NCBI GenBank assembly: GCA_012931725.1
Contig: WHSA01000443.1
Coordinates: forward strand, 1-64,000
DNA from: Litsea cubeba
Taxonomy: Eukaryota; Streptophyta; Magnoliopsida; Laurales; Lauraceae
Direction of reading: 5' to 3'
Length of the DNA: 64,000 bases
Positions 23,217-34,724 of the stretch are shown piece after piece. A model generated the notes under the pieces. The model saw nothing but the letters and a program-made list of their open reading frames with translations. It was not told where the DNA came from and did no database searches. The translations under genes were made by a program, and so were the position numbers. Each line of letters starts with the position of its first letter. Position 1 is the first letter of the stretch.

Positions 23217-23977
23217 TACATCGAGTCTTTGCAGACAGAAAACCCTTCAAAGGTAAAGAAGTCCACTTTGCAGACTCACAAATGTATGAAGGTGAAAAAG
23301 AAGAAGAGGAGAAGCACACAGCACCCTTTGCCGAAAATCTCCAGAAAGATAAAGGCAAGGCTCCTCAACAATCACCGGAAGAAAACAAACCATCCGGTAA
23401 ATCCGAAGAGAGCATTCAAACTCCCTCCATCATCTCCCTCAAACCTTCAAATCCTTTGGTCATCACAACTAAAGTGAAGAAGGCAAAGCAAAAGTCTGGG
23501 GGCAAATTTGTTGTCTCTTTCGTGTCTATCATGCAAGACACGGATTCGGATTCAGAGCCAGAAGATGACATATCGTCAAACCAAGCTGACACTCAGCAAG
23601 TTCAGCCTGCTCTTACTCCAATGGAGACAACTTCTGGCATAGAAGATCCTACGTCAGCTTCCTTCGTTGTTCCAGCAACTTCAGCAAAGGAAAAGCCGAT
23701 CTTCTTCCATAGATTGGATGCTTCTTCATCAAACTCCATGCTTGAACCTTTCCAAAATGAAGGTATGCCTCAACTATCCTTATATAGTTCTGTGGCACAA
23801 GCTATTATGAAGAAAATGGGCTATGACGCTCAAAACCCAGTCGGTTTGGGAGAAGGACGCGGTATTCTCAAGCCATTGGGGCCCGTCTTGACCAAAAGCC
23901 AGTTGGAAGATTGGAGACTCAACGGCTATGTAGAAAAGTCTTCACACGGGTTAGGGTATGATCCCGACACTCCCTGA
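23213..23977 (+). pseudogene. Post-protease segment with G-patch domain, element A
   Basis: This open stretch follows the protease (FADRKPFKGKEVHFADS). A low-complexity linker comes next, then a glycine-rich module near 23790-23960: AQAIMKKMGYDAQNPVGLG, GRGILKPLG and SSHGLGYDP. This fits the G-patch pattern (hydrophobic-KKMG...GLG..GRGI). G-patch modules bind nucleic acid or activate helicases and are known downstream of protease in betaretroviruses. Here it lies between protease and RT. It ends at TGA 23975-23977, and weak coding continues to about 24480 with further frameshifts. Confidence 0.65.
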
Positions 23978-24488
23978 GACAGTTGACACAAAGGCTTAAA
24001 AGTCAATTTACTGACCAAGCCTCAATATCTCGTATCCATGAAGACATCGATCTCTCTGGATATCTCTTCGATGAGTCACCTGACAAAGATCCAAGAAGCT
24101 CATCCAATTGGCACAATTTCTCTGAGAATGAAGAGGAGTTGTCCGATGGTACAGACATGTGGTCTTCTGACCCAGAAGAACCCTCATCTCCAAAAGAAGT
24201 AGCTTACTTCGTCGATCCGGTTTCACAGGCGATTGGGATCATCTCATAGCAAGCATTGGGAAAATTGCCGATCAAGAAGACCCGTGAAAAGGAACAAAAC
24301 CTTGGTCTGGAAATGCCCTTGAAACCCCAGAAGGTTTCGTTGAGCTGGAAGCCTCCGAAAATATTGTGGAGGAACCACATTCAAACCTTCCAACAGAAGA
24401 TCCTGTTCAAAAGATAGACTTGGGAACAGCAGATAACCCACATCCTGTATTCATAAGGAAGAATATAAAGGATGATGAGTTACCCGAG

Positions 24489-24933
24489 TAGGGGTGATCG
24501 ACCGGATTTCCGGTCCGGCCCAAAATGAAGGACCGGACCGGACCACTTATAAGCGGTCCGGTCTAAACCGGTCCGGTTGGACCACTTAAAGTGGTCCGGA
24601 CCGGTTTCCATTTTTTTTTCTTTTCATTTTTTTTTCATTTTTTTTTGTTTTTTTTTTTCATTTTCACCTCACATCTAAAAAGTAGGCAAATGTCAAATGA
24701 ATGAATGATGTGTTTTACAAATGGGTGCTAGGCTCATGCCTCATGGGCTCAAAGATTATGAAAAAAAAATTAAAAAAAATTATTTTAAAATGCGGTCCGG
24801 TCCGGTCCGGACCGGACCACAAAAGGCCCAGACCGGACCGGACCGGATTTGGACCACCAAGACTGCAATCCGGTCCGGTCCGGTCCGGTTTTGTGGTCCG
24901 GTCCGGTCTGCGGTCCGGTTCTGTGCAGCCCTA
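24489..24933. mobile_element. hAT MITE, 445 bp, inside element A pol
   Basis: The termini are TAGGGGTG... and, reversed, TAGGGCTG, flanked by a perfect 8-bp duplication TACCCGAG (24481-24488 and 24934-24941). Removing it with one TACCCGAG restores the reading DELPEYITFLREF just before the RT. Both halves consist of dense CCGGTCCGGACC words around a T-rich centre, so the element folds on itself. It has no coding capacity. Confidence 0.9.
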
Positions 24934-24941
24934 TACCCGAG

Positions 24942-26840
24942 TATATCACCTTTCTTCGTGAGTTCGTTGATTGCTTTGCATGGTCTTACGCTGAAATGCC
25001 TGGCTTAGACCCCAAAATAGCAGTCCACAAACTCAATCTTCAATAAGACATCAAGCCTGTCAAGCAAGGCTAAAGAAGATTCCGTCCAGATGTGATGGAT
25101 AAAATTGAACAAGAAGTTCAAAAACTCAAAAACGTCGGCTTCATCCGTGAGGAACAACATCCTGAATGGTTGGCCAACATTGTCCCCGTGACAAAGAAAA
25201 ACGGGCAGATCAGGGTCTGTATTGACTATAGAGACCTGAATAACGCATGCCCTAAAGATGAATTTCCGCTCCCCATACCAGAGGTAATGATTGATAATGC
25301 TTGTGGATTCGAGCGAATGACATTCATGGATGGTTTCTCTAGCTACAATCAAATAAAGATGCATCCTGAGGATGAAAAACATACATCCTTTCGGACCCCA
25401 TTTGGCGTGTATTGCTACACTGTCATGCCATTTGGTCTGAAAAATGCTGGTGCCACATATTAGAGGGCTATGATGAAAATATTCCAAGACATGCAGCACA
25501 AGACGGTTGAATGTTACGTTGATGACCTCACCGTCAAAGGCAAAAGAAAAGAAGATCATCTCGAAGACCTTCGAGAAGTCTTCCTCCGGCTTCGCAAACA
25601 CAAACTGCGAATGAATCCTCTGAAATGCTTCTTCGGCGTCTCGTCGGGTAAGTTCCTCGGATTCTTAGTTCGGAAAGCTGGAATAGAGCTTGACCCTATA
25701 AAAGTCAAAGCCATTCTAGAAATGCCCTCTTCAAGAACCTTGAGAGAACTCAAAGGGCTTCAAGGGAGATTGGCCTACATCAGACAGTTCATCTCCAATC
25801 TTTCGGGGAAATGGCGTCCATTCTCCTGGTTGATGAAAAAAGGTGTAAACTTTGTCTGGGATGCTGACTGTGAAGCTGCTTTCCAAGACATCAAGTCATA
25901 CCTGACAAAACCTCCAGTGTTAGCTGCTCCTACCACTGGAAAACCATTCATCTTGTACATAAGAGCCCTTGATCACTCTTTGAGAGCTCTGCTTGCACAA
26001 GAAAATGATCAAAGAAAAGAAGCTGCTCTATATTACCTCAGCCGCATGCTAGTAGGTGCAGAGCATTGCTACTCTCCAGTCGAAAAAGAATGTCTTGCAG
26101 TGATGTTCGCCGTACAAAAGCTGCGTCACTACTTGCTTTCCAACACAGTCTACCTGGTCTCGAGGGTCAACCTCTTGAAGGTCCTTGTCACAAAGACAGG
26201 TTCTCTGAATGCCCGACTGGCAAAATGGTCCATTCTTCTGTCACAATTTGATATTAGGTATGTACCACAAAAGGCAATCAAAGGGCAAGCTCTAGCGGAC
26301 TTCCTCGCAGAGCATCCATGGCCTAAAGATTCTCCACTCAGAGATGATCTCCCGGACGAACCAGTCTACAATGTGGAGACTTTCTCACAAAATGCTTCCT
26401 GGGACATGTACTTTGATGGTGCAACCAGGACAAATGAAAAAAGACAGCTGATCTCGGGAGTTGGCGTCCTCTTTGTTAGCCCCGACAAATACATGATTCC
26501 ACACGCTTTCTCACTACTGGAACCATGCACAAACAATGCAGCTGAATATCAAGCTCTGATCCTAGGATTGGAACTCGCCATCGAATCCGGTATCACCATG
26601 CTGGAAGTCTTTGGAGACTCTCAACTGATCGTCAACCAGATGAATCAGAAATCTGAAGTCAGGAAGCCAGATTTGCTGCCTTACTACAGTAAAGCACAAT
26701 CGCTTCTGCAAAAGTTTGACATCTATTACATCACCCACATTCGTAGAGGTGAAAGCATACGTGCAGATGCCTTGGCTGGACTTTCCGCATCTATGGCAAT
26801 CCAGAAAGGGGAAAACATGCAAATCACAGTGTGCGAAAGA
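24942..26840 (+). pseudogene. Reverse transcriptase and two RNase H domains of element A
   Basis: The polymerase copies element RNA into cDNA, and RNase H removes the RNA strand. RT motifs in order: GFIREEQHPEWLANIVPV, RVCIDYRDLNNACPKD, FMDGFSSYNQI, VMPFGLKNAGATY and the catalytic YVDDL at 25515. A gypsy RNase H follows (LLAQEND...YSPVEKECLAVMFA). A second RNase H comes at about 26400 (MYFDGATR, NNAAEYQAL, VFGDSQLIVNQ, ADALAGL), the extra archaeal-type domain typical of Tat elements. All lie in one frame, with stops at 25044, 25071 and 25461; each is one C-to-T change from a Gln or Arg codon. A MITE sits directly upstream. Confidence 0.92.
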
Positions 26841-28187
26841 AGAATCCTTCTTCCTCTTAACACACATCAAGCAGTTGCTGAATGCCACCAAGTGGTTGGA
26901 AGTCGAACTTCAATCATTCAAACTTCAATCGGCGACTGGAGGGATCCGTTCATTGATTACATTATGTTCGGAATCCTACCTGAAGATCCAAAAGAACGGG
27001 TAAGCATCCAAAGGCGAACCCCAAGCTTTCATTTGGATATTCCTTCAAAAATCCTTTACAGGAAATCCTTCAACGGAGTACTTCTACGCTGCTTGTCACA
27101 ACAAGAGGCTGAAGAAACACTCAAAGAAGTTCATGCTGGTCTTTGCGGAGCTCATCAGGCTGGTCCCAAGCTTTATGATCAGATAAAAAGGTTAGGTTAT
27201 TACTGGCCTACCATGGTAGCTGACGCAATGCAATTTGCTAAGCACTGCCAATAATGCCAAGTTCATGGAGATTACATTCACATGCCTCCAGAATGGCTAC
27301 ATCCTACCGCAATTTCATGGCCTTTCGAAGCCTGGGGTATGGACATCATAGGTCCTATTTCTCCCCCTTCGAGCAAAGGTCATCGCTTCATCTTCGCCAC
27401 TACGGATTATTTCTCCAAGTGGTCAGTTACGCTCAACGAAATGAAGACCTCATAAGTCCTTCAGTTCCTGCGCACCAACATCATTTGTCGTTTCGGCATA
27501 CCCAAAAGATTCGTCCATGATAACGGACCACAATTCCGGGATCATCGATTCTACAAGTTCTGCGACAAATACAAAATCCAAAGCTGTCCTTCGACTCCAT
27601 ACAATCCGGCAACAAACGGATTAGCAGAAGCTTTCAACAAGACACTCTGCAAAATCCTCAAGAAAATGGTCTCTAGTCACAAAAGAGACTGGAGCGACAA
27701 ACTGTCTGAAGCTTTGTGGGCCTATCGAACCACCGTTCGAGGACCAACCCATAGCACACTATTCTCCTTGGTCTATGGATGTGAAGCTGTCGTGCCCTTG
27801 GAAGTACAAATTCCTTCCTTGAGGGTATCCTTGCAAAATGACATGACTCGAGAAAGCAATGTCAAATTGCGGCTCCATGAGCTGGACAATCTCGATGAGA
27901 GACGGCTCGAAGCTTAATAAAGCATTGAACTTTACCAAGCACGCATGGCAGGATCTTTCGACAAAAAGGTCAGGCAACGCGCCTACAAAAAAGGTGACTT
28001 GGTTCTTGTGGTAAAAAGACCAATGGTCTTCGCTCACAAGTCCAAAGGTAAATTTGAGCCAAAATGGGAGGGACCCTACGTCATCGACAAGGTTTTCTCC
28101 AGCGGCGCATACGCACTCCTAAACATGGAAGGTGACAGATGTATGCTACCCATCAACGGCAAGTTCCTAAAGCGGTACTACCCTTGA
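26841..28187 (+). pseudogene. Integrase of element A
   Basis: Integrase inserts the cDNA into the genome. The zinc-binding HHCC is recognisable (HAGLCGAH ... CQ-stop-CQ at 27252, where TAA replaces a probable CAA). The DDE core has the first Asp in WGMDIIGPI, the second in FVHDNGPQF and Glu in NGLAEAFNKTL. The C-terminal part shows the usual WEGPYVIDKV SH3-like stretch (28065). In-frame stops lie at 27252, 27453, 27915 and 27918. The frame is otherwise the same as the RT and ends at TGA 28185-28187, so no frameshift is needed across about 3.2 kb of pol. Confidence 0.92.
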
Positions 28188-28529
28188 AGACTTACCCAAC
28201 TGGGTAAGAGCAATGCCTGTACGGCCAAAATCGATTTCCAGGTACACGCTCGTCAAACCCACTCTTTTTAGAATTTTCATATTAAATGTTGAAATTTCTA
28301 GAAATTTAAACAATGCTTACTTTCATCGTTTCATTGTTCAAAAAATTCAAGTTTAGGAGCCTTTCCCTAACTTGACCAAAATTTTCAACCCTTGAACCCA
28401 AAATTCATGGTTTGAAACAAAATCCGGATTCAGGGATTTCCACCCTAGTCCACCCTACCTTTTACCGCCTAAATGGTTTTAGGTCAAAACTTATGACCCT
28501 CGTGTCTTTAAACAAAAAAAAATGGTTTT
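28188..28529. other. Spacer after pol of element A, nothing recognised
   Basis: About 340 bp of AT-rich sequence between the integrase stop and the first post-pol repeat. No coding pattern or terminator could be seen. Confidence 0.5.
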
Positions 28530-28990
28530 TCAAAAAGCCGCGGGGAAGCGACGCTTAGTCGATACTCGCACAAATCAGAAGCATGCGAACCACGTTCGAC
28601 ACTTCCAAAATAGCAGGGAAGCAACATTTCGTCGATACTTGCAAAATCCAAAACCGTGGAGATGCAAATTTCAGTTGATATCCACAAATTTCAAAAGTTC
28701 GAAAAAAGCTAAAAAACCATGGAGACGCGACATTTCAGTTGATATCCGTGACCCAAAGGTTCGAGAAAACCATAAATTTCAAAAATCATGGGGAAACGAC
28801 ATCAAGTCAGTACCCGTAAAATCAAAATTTTTGAAAAGCAAGGATGCGACATTCCATCGATACTTGCACCCAAATCTGCGAGGATGCGACATTCCATCGA
28901 TACTCGCAACCGAATGAGCAAGGATGCGACATTCCATCGATACTTGCAAGAACATTCAGCAGGGAGGCGACTTTTAGTCGATACTTGTAT
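28530..28990 (+). repeat. Degenerate array of GCGACATTCCATCGATACTTGCA units
   Basis: About nine units of 30-65 bp are built on 'g.gacattyc.tcgatacttgca'. The last four are the most alike (anchors near 28844, 28883, 28922 and 28965). They lie just downstream of pol. Confidence 0.8.
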
Positions 28991-29235
28991 TTTTGAAAAC
29001 CAAATCGGCTATAGATGCCACAAACCGGCTATAAATGCCACCAAAACAGGCTATAAATACCACAAACCGGCTATAAATGCCACAAACTGGCTATCAATGC
29101 CACAAAACAAAACCGGCTATCAATGCCACAAAACAAAAAAATTGGCTTTCAAAAAACCCGGCTATCAATGCCATAAACCGGATATCAATGCCAAAATCGG
29201 CTTCCATGCCATAAACAAAATCTGGCTTTCATGCC
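28990..29235 (+). repeat. GGCTATAAATGCCA array downstream of pol
   Basis: Eight or more units of 'ccggctataaatgccacaaa' and variants (ggctatcaatgcc, ggatatcaatgcc) occur here. The same word occurs three times in the 5' LTR and four times in the 3' LTR. A low-complexity A-rich stretch with repeated 'agtaccaaaaaatacatgtggtacc' follows to 29500. Confidence 0.85.
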
Positions 29236-29508
29236 AAAACAATCATTTGACAAAAGATTTTCACAAAATGACAAGCTTTTGATCAAATCTCATTTAGCAA
29301 TTACTTTCATCACAAAAAGATTTAAGTGAGCGTAGGGAAAACAAAACAAAAAAAAGAGTACCAAAAAATACATGTGGTACCAAAAAAAAAAAGAAAGTGT
29401 TCACAAGCGCTACAAAAAAAAAGAGTACCAAAAAAATACATGTGGTACCAAAAAAAAAAAGGAGAGAAGGATAGTTTCTGTTACAAAAAAAAAAAAAAAA
29501 ACAGGAGC

Positions 29509-32500
29509 TCAACCAAAAATGGTCTCCAACCAAGATTTCAGCTGCTCAAGCAAACTTTTGGCCTCAGCCGTCAGGGATTCCAAGGCACGCTTCTTCAGGA
29601 ACTTGCCATGAGATGCTGGAGAAGGCTGCAACCCTTCTTTCACACCGGGAAGCTTATCCCGAGCAGTTTGCCATTGTTTGTTCTCTTGAAACTTCCTTTC
29701 AAGAACTCGATCGGCATCTGCAACCCGGCGAATCAGAGCACTCTCCCTGTTGCGAGCCTCTGTTATTGCAGCCCACTTGGCAGCGACTTGTGCCTTCATA
29801 TGCTCAAGACGTTTCCTGGCCTCATCAACCTCCCTATCAAGGATGTTAAGGTCATGTGTCAGCCCAATGATGGTTAGCTCTTCTAAGTTCTTCTCTCGGA
29901 CTATCTGCTTCCTGCTTTGTGTAGCCTCATCCAGGTCAGACTTAGCCTTATCAACAGGGTCCAGGAATATCTCCTTGAAGAACTGGTCATCAGCCAAACC
30001 CATGGCCTCAAACTATTTGTCACCCAGCTCAATGATCCTATCAACGATCGCTCTGGCACCTGTGACATCCAGACCAGCCTCTTCGGCATCACTGAGAATC
30101 TCCTGCACATGCTGGATCATGCCAAATCCGGCATCCAAGTGCCCAGAAAGGAGAGTCTCAATCTAAGAGCTCAGAACCCGCACCACCACCTTCTTCGCAA
30201 AAAGAACAGATGGCCCAGCTGAAGATTCGCCCAACTCCGTTGGTCGGCTGCTCATGTTATCACCCGTTGGAAGAGTAACAAAAGAACTCTTTCCAGTTGG
30301 AGCTGCTCGGGAAGGAATCTCAGCACGAGGTATCTCCTCAACAGTGTCAGAACTGGTCCCAGGAGTCTCTACCTCTGGCATCCCTTGCTCTGGTTTTGAA
30401 GGAAGCAACGGACTCTCCGCTGTCACCTCAAAACCTGCCAAAGAAACACAAAAAGGTATGAATATGATCCTGTTTGAAAATCATTATCAGGGTTATTACT
30501 ACAAAATAACTTCTTCGACGACTGGTGGAACACTCTCTTCCTCCATGAACTCATCGGAAGCATCATCAACATTAGCGTCCATCGATGGTTCAAAGTCATC
30601 AGAATCCTGTGGCAAGTCAGCTGACAAGAAAAATGTTAGCAAACCAAGTCACAGACACAAAAAAAAAAGAGAAAGCAAAAGAAGTTATACCAATTGGAGA
30701 TTTTGGATTCACTCCAGAGTCCCTCGAATCTTCTTCAGGTGCCCCGACAGGATCCGTCACCACCTCATCGGTTGGAACCTCAGGCATCGCCAAATCTTCC
30801 TCTGCTAAAAAAAAAATGAGGGAGCAGCAAAAAAAAAAAAAAAAAACAAATCAAGACATGGAAAAATCCCATGAAAAGAAATGGAAAGAGAAATAGGAAG
30901 AATCATACCTTCACCGACGATCTCTTCTTCTCGGCTTCTCTTCTCCGGAGGCTCGTCAGCATTCCCTGGCATATCCTCATTAATAGTAAGAGGGACTTCT
31001 ATGTCAGGAGAGTCCTCATATTGCCCCTTGCTGCGATGATGACTCCTCCTCCTCTTACTCCTGCGGGCTCGCTTCTTAGAGGAACCTGCCCCGCTGTAAG
31101 AGTCAGGTTTCCCACTTGACTCCTAACTGGATGGTCTACTCTTGCCAGTAGACTCCACGGAAGCTTGCCTTTGCGCCGCTTGCATCCAAGCATCAAGTTC
31201 GGCTTCCTCCTGTTCTAGCTGCTCTAAAGCCTCATCAGGTATTTCTCGAACAACTTCAGAACCAATGACGCCCTGGTCACCGAGAAAGCCTATCTTGTGC
31301 TTCTCTCCAGAAAGGAAGGCCCAAACTTCCTCTCGCCGGACGCCATCCGACTTTCCAAGGCCCTTTTCAGATGCCAGCTTCACATCAAGCTCCTTCTTGG
31401 AAAGCCCCCGATATGCCGAAATGCTCTCCGCGAACCACTTCGCAAAGCCGGCAGTCCGGGAAGTCAACAACACAGGATAAGAGATCATGGCTGTAGTGTC
31501 TTCAGCACTATAGAAAGCCATGCATTTCTCCCGTCCTGTAAACCTCCAAAGCGCTTTACCATGCTTGAAGGTGCTCCAACAACGCCTTGAGAAAAGCCCA
31601 ACTGCAAAGCGAAGCGAGAGGGTACATACGGCTGGATGTCGACGAAAAGATGTCTACGGTACACCATCGTGCCGACACGTATGCTAAAAAGCCACTCCTT
31701 CTCTGCGTTCGTCAAGGAGTAATGCCTTCCCGACCCCGCCCTGGTAGAGTCTCGGGAGGCACCAAAATCAAAAGCCTTCTTCCGCAACTCCGGAGAAAGC
31801 TTCACTGAAGACTGCCCCATCTCGACGTCCCTGAACCGTCGGATCCTCATGCGGGCAAACAAAAGTGATTCGAACACGGCTTTGCCCTTAGCCAGCCGAA
31901 TCATCAGAGGATCATCATCCTGTGTGGCACCCAGCCGGTGGAAGCCAGGACAGTGGTACACATACCATGAATAAAAGATGTGGGCTGAAAATACCCTGTT
32001 CATGGGGAGCCCAAGCCGAACCAAAAAAGCAGCAGCCTGCAGTTCGGTACACAGGTAGGAGTAAAGAGCTGGCACCAAAGCAAGCTGCTCTCCAAACGCC
32101 ATCCTACAAACCGGAAAAATACAATGCGGCCTGATGTGCGTTCCATCTCCTCCAGCAAAAATAGCCTCACCAAGCCAATAAGTGAGGTAAACATCGAGAT
32201 CTCTCCGCAGTGCAATGTCAGGACATATGGCGTTTGTACTCGCACAGAAATCTCTCAACTCTTCTTGCATAGCCAAGATCTTCTTCGAACTTGGATCCTG
32301 AGCCCTGGCTTCCTGGGTCACACTATCAGAAGACTCCCTGCTATCAAAAAAGTTGGGGAACGAAGAGCTAGAACTCTTCCAATTGCTGGATTTAACTTTC
32401 AAACCCTCCTTCTCCTTCAAAAAATCATAGAAGGCGACGAGCTGAAAGTACAGAAGCCTGAACTCCTCAGACTGCTCCTCAAGGACGCTGTCGATCGGCA

Positions 32501-34019
32501 TAAACTCCTCATAGAGTTTGCCAAGGATGGGCAATCCAGTAATGACGCTCAGCTCCTTCAAAGTGAAACCAATCTCACCATTCGTCACAACGAAGGTATT
32601 GGTTTGTGGAAGGAATGACTCCAACATAGCCATGAAGGCCTCGTCGAAAAAGATCACGGTCTCCCTAAAGGCGCGGACCGCATCAAAAATCCCAGCTTCC
32701 TTCAAAACGGCACCACCAATCAGCAGGACGCAATCAGTCCACGACTTCCACTCGGAGTCAGCAATGAAATGGCCACGAAGTCGAAAATGCTTTATCCAAT
32801 TGCTGTCATCACCGCTGAAAATACCAAGGCCCAACAGTCTCAAATCGACCGACGGATAATCAGAGCCCTGGTAGCCGCTGAATGGCATCAACAGGTCCAT
32901 GTCAGCAGGCGACCTCTCCGTATATCCAGGAGAACCGCCAATAAAAACCCCGGTCTTGATTACATTTGTCCTTCTCACCCAGCTTGGAGGATCTTCCCTC
33001 TTAGAGCACGTGGGGGCAAGGCTCCTGATCGAGACGGTGCGATCAAACGTCAACCGGGTAGCAACAGTCTTCTTCTCACCATCTGCTGTGAAAGAGAACT
33101 GAAAACATATCCTCTGGTATGTCATGTCGTCAGGGACGGCATCACCAAAGAAGAAGGTAGGCTTGGGTAAAACACTCTGATCTTCCATCACCCAGACGAC
33201 TGCTTACCATGATCTTATAGAATTCCTTTCCCTTGAGAGTGATCAGTCGCTGCCTCATCTCATCTCTGTTGAGGGAGTCGCACTCTTCCAGATTTCTCTC
33301 AACATACTGGACCTTCTCAAAGGCCTGCTGAACGGCCGGATTAGAAGATCTAGCAGATCGACGAGGTACGCTTGTAGCAGGCTCTTTACCCTTGTTCGTT
33401 CTGGAAGAACCACCTGGAAAGGATGGAAAAGAAAAAGATCAAACATCAAAATGACAGAATCTCGCTAAAAAAAATCTGGCAAAATTTTGACATGATGCCG
33501 GGGCAATTCCGAAGAAAAGGAACTATCCCGAAAGAAATAGAAAGCTTGAAGATGGGCTCAACATTGCTGCGAGCTCCGAAACTCCAAACTTTCGAAACCT
33601 CAAAGTCTCCGCAAAATCAGGAAGGGCTCAACATCGCTGCGAGCTCCAAATTCCCAAATTTGCGAAAACTTTCAGGTATGCTATCACATCATGCTACAAT
33701 TCAATTTACAAAAAAATACACATGCATGAACATCTTGGTTTGCAAAAATAAAATAAAATGCATTATCATGATGAGCAAAAAAAAAAAAAGGGGCTGGCCC
33801 ACAGGCCACGTGGCCGTACGGACAAATCCGTACGGATCTGTCCGTACGGCCCACAAAAGAAAAAAAAACATGCAAGAAAAAAAAAGAAGAAAGCATGAAA
33901 AAAAAAACGTGTAAAAAAAAAGAGCAAACACGTGAAAAAAAAAGAAAAGAAAAGAAAAAAAGAAAGAACTTTTTCCTACAATGGGGTTTTCTTGAAAAAG
34001 GGAACTTACTTGAAGCCAT
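29509..34019 (-). pseudogene. Antisense intron-containing cargo gene of element A (plant-mobile-domain-like)
   Basis: A complete transcription unit lies opposite to gag-pol. A first mini-exon (34019-34010) starts with ATG. Joined to 33413 it reads on in frame as MASSGSSRTNKG, supporting the splice. The main exon (33188-31522) holds the domain. After a +1/-1 shift near 31500 the frame runs to 30909 with one TAG at 31123. Further exons (30801-30691, 30620-about 30505, 30434 onward) carry Lys/Arg- and Asp/Glu-rich sequence, then a coiled-coil tail (REKNLEELTIIGL...) to the stop at 29509. In-frame TAGs also occur at 30163 and about 30013. The function of such cargo is unknown. Confidence 0.75.
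31485..33188 (-). CDS. Main exon of the antisense gene: plant-mobile-domain-like protein, 567 codons open
   Basis: This is the longest uninterrupted frame in element A, although the gag-pol genes opposite are full of stops. The pattern matches plant mobile domain proteins (aminotransferase-like family, also carried by many transposons): AGIFDAVRAFRETVIFFDEAF, an FVVTNGEIGFTLKEL-SVITGLPILG block near 32575, and YLTYWLGEAIFAG. In hosts, MAIN and MAIL1 of this family help silence transposons. ATG at 33188 is the first Met here, but the true protein probably begins in the upstream exon, and the joint at 33208 is unresolved. A frameshift near 31500 separates it from the next coding part. Confidence 0.75.
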   Translation of the reverse strand: MEDQSVLPKPTFFFGDAVPDDMTYQRICFQFSFTADGEKKTVATRLTFDRTVSIRSLAPTCSKREDPPSWVRRTNVIKTGVFIGGSPGYTERSPADMDLLMPFSGYQGSDYPSVDLRLLGLGIFSGDDSNWIKHFRLRGHFIADSEWKSWTDCVLLIGGAVLKEAGIFDAVRAFRETVIFFDEAFMAMLESFLPQTNTFVVTNGEIGFTLKELSVITGLPILGKLYEEFMPIDSVLEEQSEEFRLLYFQLVAFYDFLKEKEGLKVKSSNWKSSSSSFPNFFDSRESSDSVTQEARAQDPSSKKILAMQEELRDFCASTNAICPDIALRRDLDVYLTYWLGEAIFAGGDGTHIRPHCIFPVCRMAFGEQLALVPALYSYLCTELQAAAFLVRLGLPMNRVFSAHIFYSWYVYHCPGFHRLGATQDDDPLMIRLAKGKAVFESLLFARMRIRRFRDVEMGQSSVKLSPELRKKAFDFGASRDSTRAGSGRHYSLTNAEKEWLFSIRVGTMVYRRHLFVDIQPYVPSRFALQLGFSQGVVGAPSSMVKRFGGLQDGRNAWLSIVLKTLQP

Positions 34020-34140
34020 TGATGGAGAAGAAGAAGAAAAGTCTTGAAGATCTTGAAGAAGAAGAACTCTTGGTCTTGAAGCCCTCTTGGGATTGTTGCA
34101 AAAGAAAGCAATAAGAGCAAGAGATCCAACCTCTTCCTTA

Positions 34141-34148
34141 CTTTTATA
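34141..34148 (-). promoter_or_regulatory. TATA box of the antisense gene of element A
   Basis: On - the sequence is TCTATAAAAG, about 122 bp upstream of the ATG at 34019. It supports independent transcription of the antisense unit. A purine-rich leader with repeated 'gagaatctctcat'-like words lies further upstream (34200-34400). Confidence 0.6.
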
Positions 34149-34724
34149 GAAGAGAGCAAACCAAATAAGGAAAGAAGAAAGAGGTAAGTGTTACTAATTA
34201 GTAACCTTACCAAAAGAAAGAAATTAGAAAGATTCTTTCCCAAAAGAAAGATATCTTGAGGGATTCTCTCCCAAAAAGAAATCAATGAGAGATTTTCTCC
34301 CAAAGGAAGATATCTTGAGATATTCTCTCCCAAAATAAAGGGAACATGAGAGATTCTCTCCAAGTAAATATATTCTTACATATTCTCTATCCAAAGGAGA
34401 TATTTTTGGATATTCTTTATAAAAATGACACCATATGAGATCTAAGCCATTTCAAAAGCTTAAGGTCCCATGGGTTAGCCCATATGAGCCAAGTTTGACC
34501 ACCTAGGCACTAAGAAAAAAAAAATTTGGGCTTTTAGTCAAAGAGAAATCCCTCTTACCAAGAGCATACAAAAATAGTTCCATGCCTCTTTTGAGTTGAT
34601 TCGACCATACAAAAGAGAATTCCAAGCCCCATGAGCTTCCAAAAATCAAACCATCCAGCCTCATTTACCAAATTGAGCCAAAATCTTGAAATTGACATTC
34701 TGCAAAAATCCAAACCAAATCCCG

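Noticed and set aside
29326..29877. Lys-rich + strand frames downstream of pol
   Set aside because: They translate A-rich runs and the reverse of the coiled-coil exon of the antisense gene.
33684..34363. Phe/Leu-rich frames on - upstream of the plant-mobile-domain exons
   Set aside because: They translate A/T-rich leader and intron with homopolymers; only the 10-bp ATG exon within is supported by splicing.
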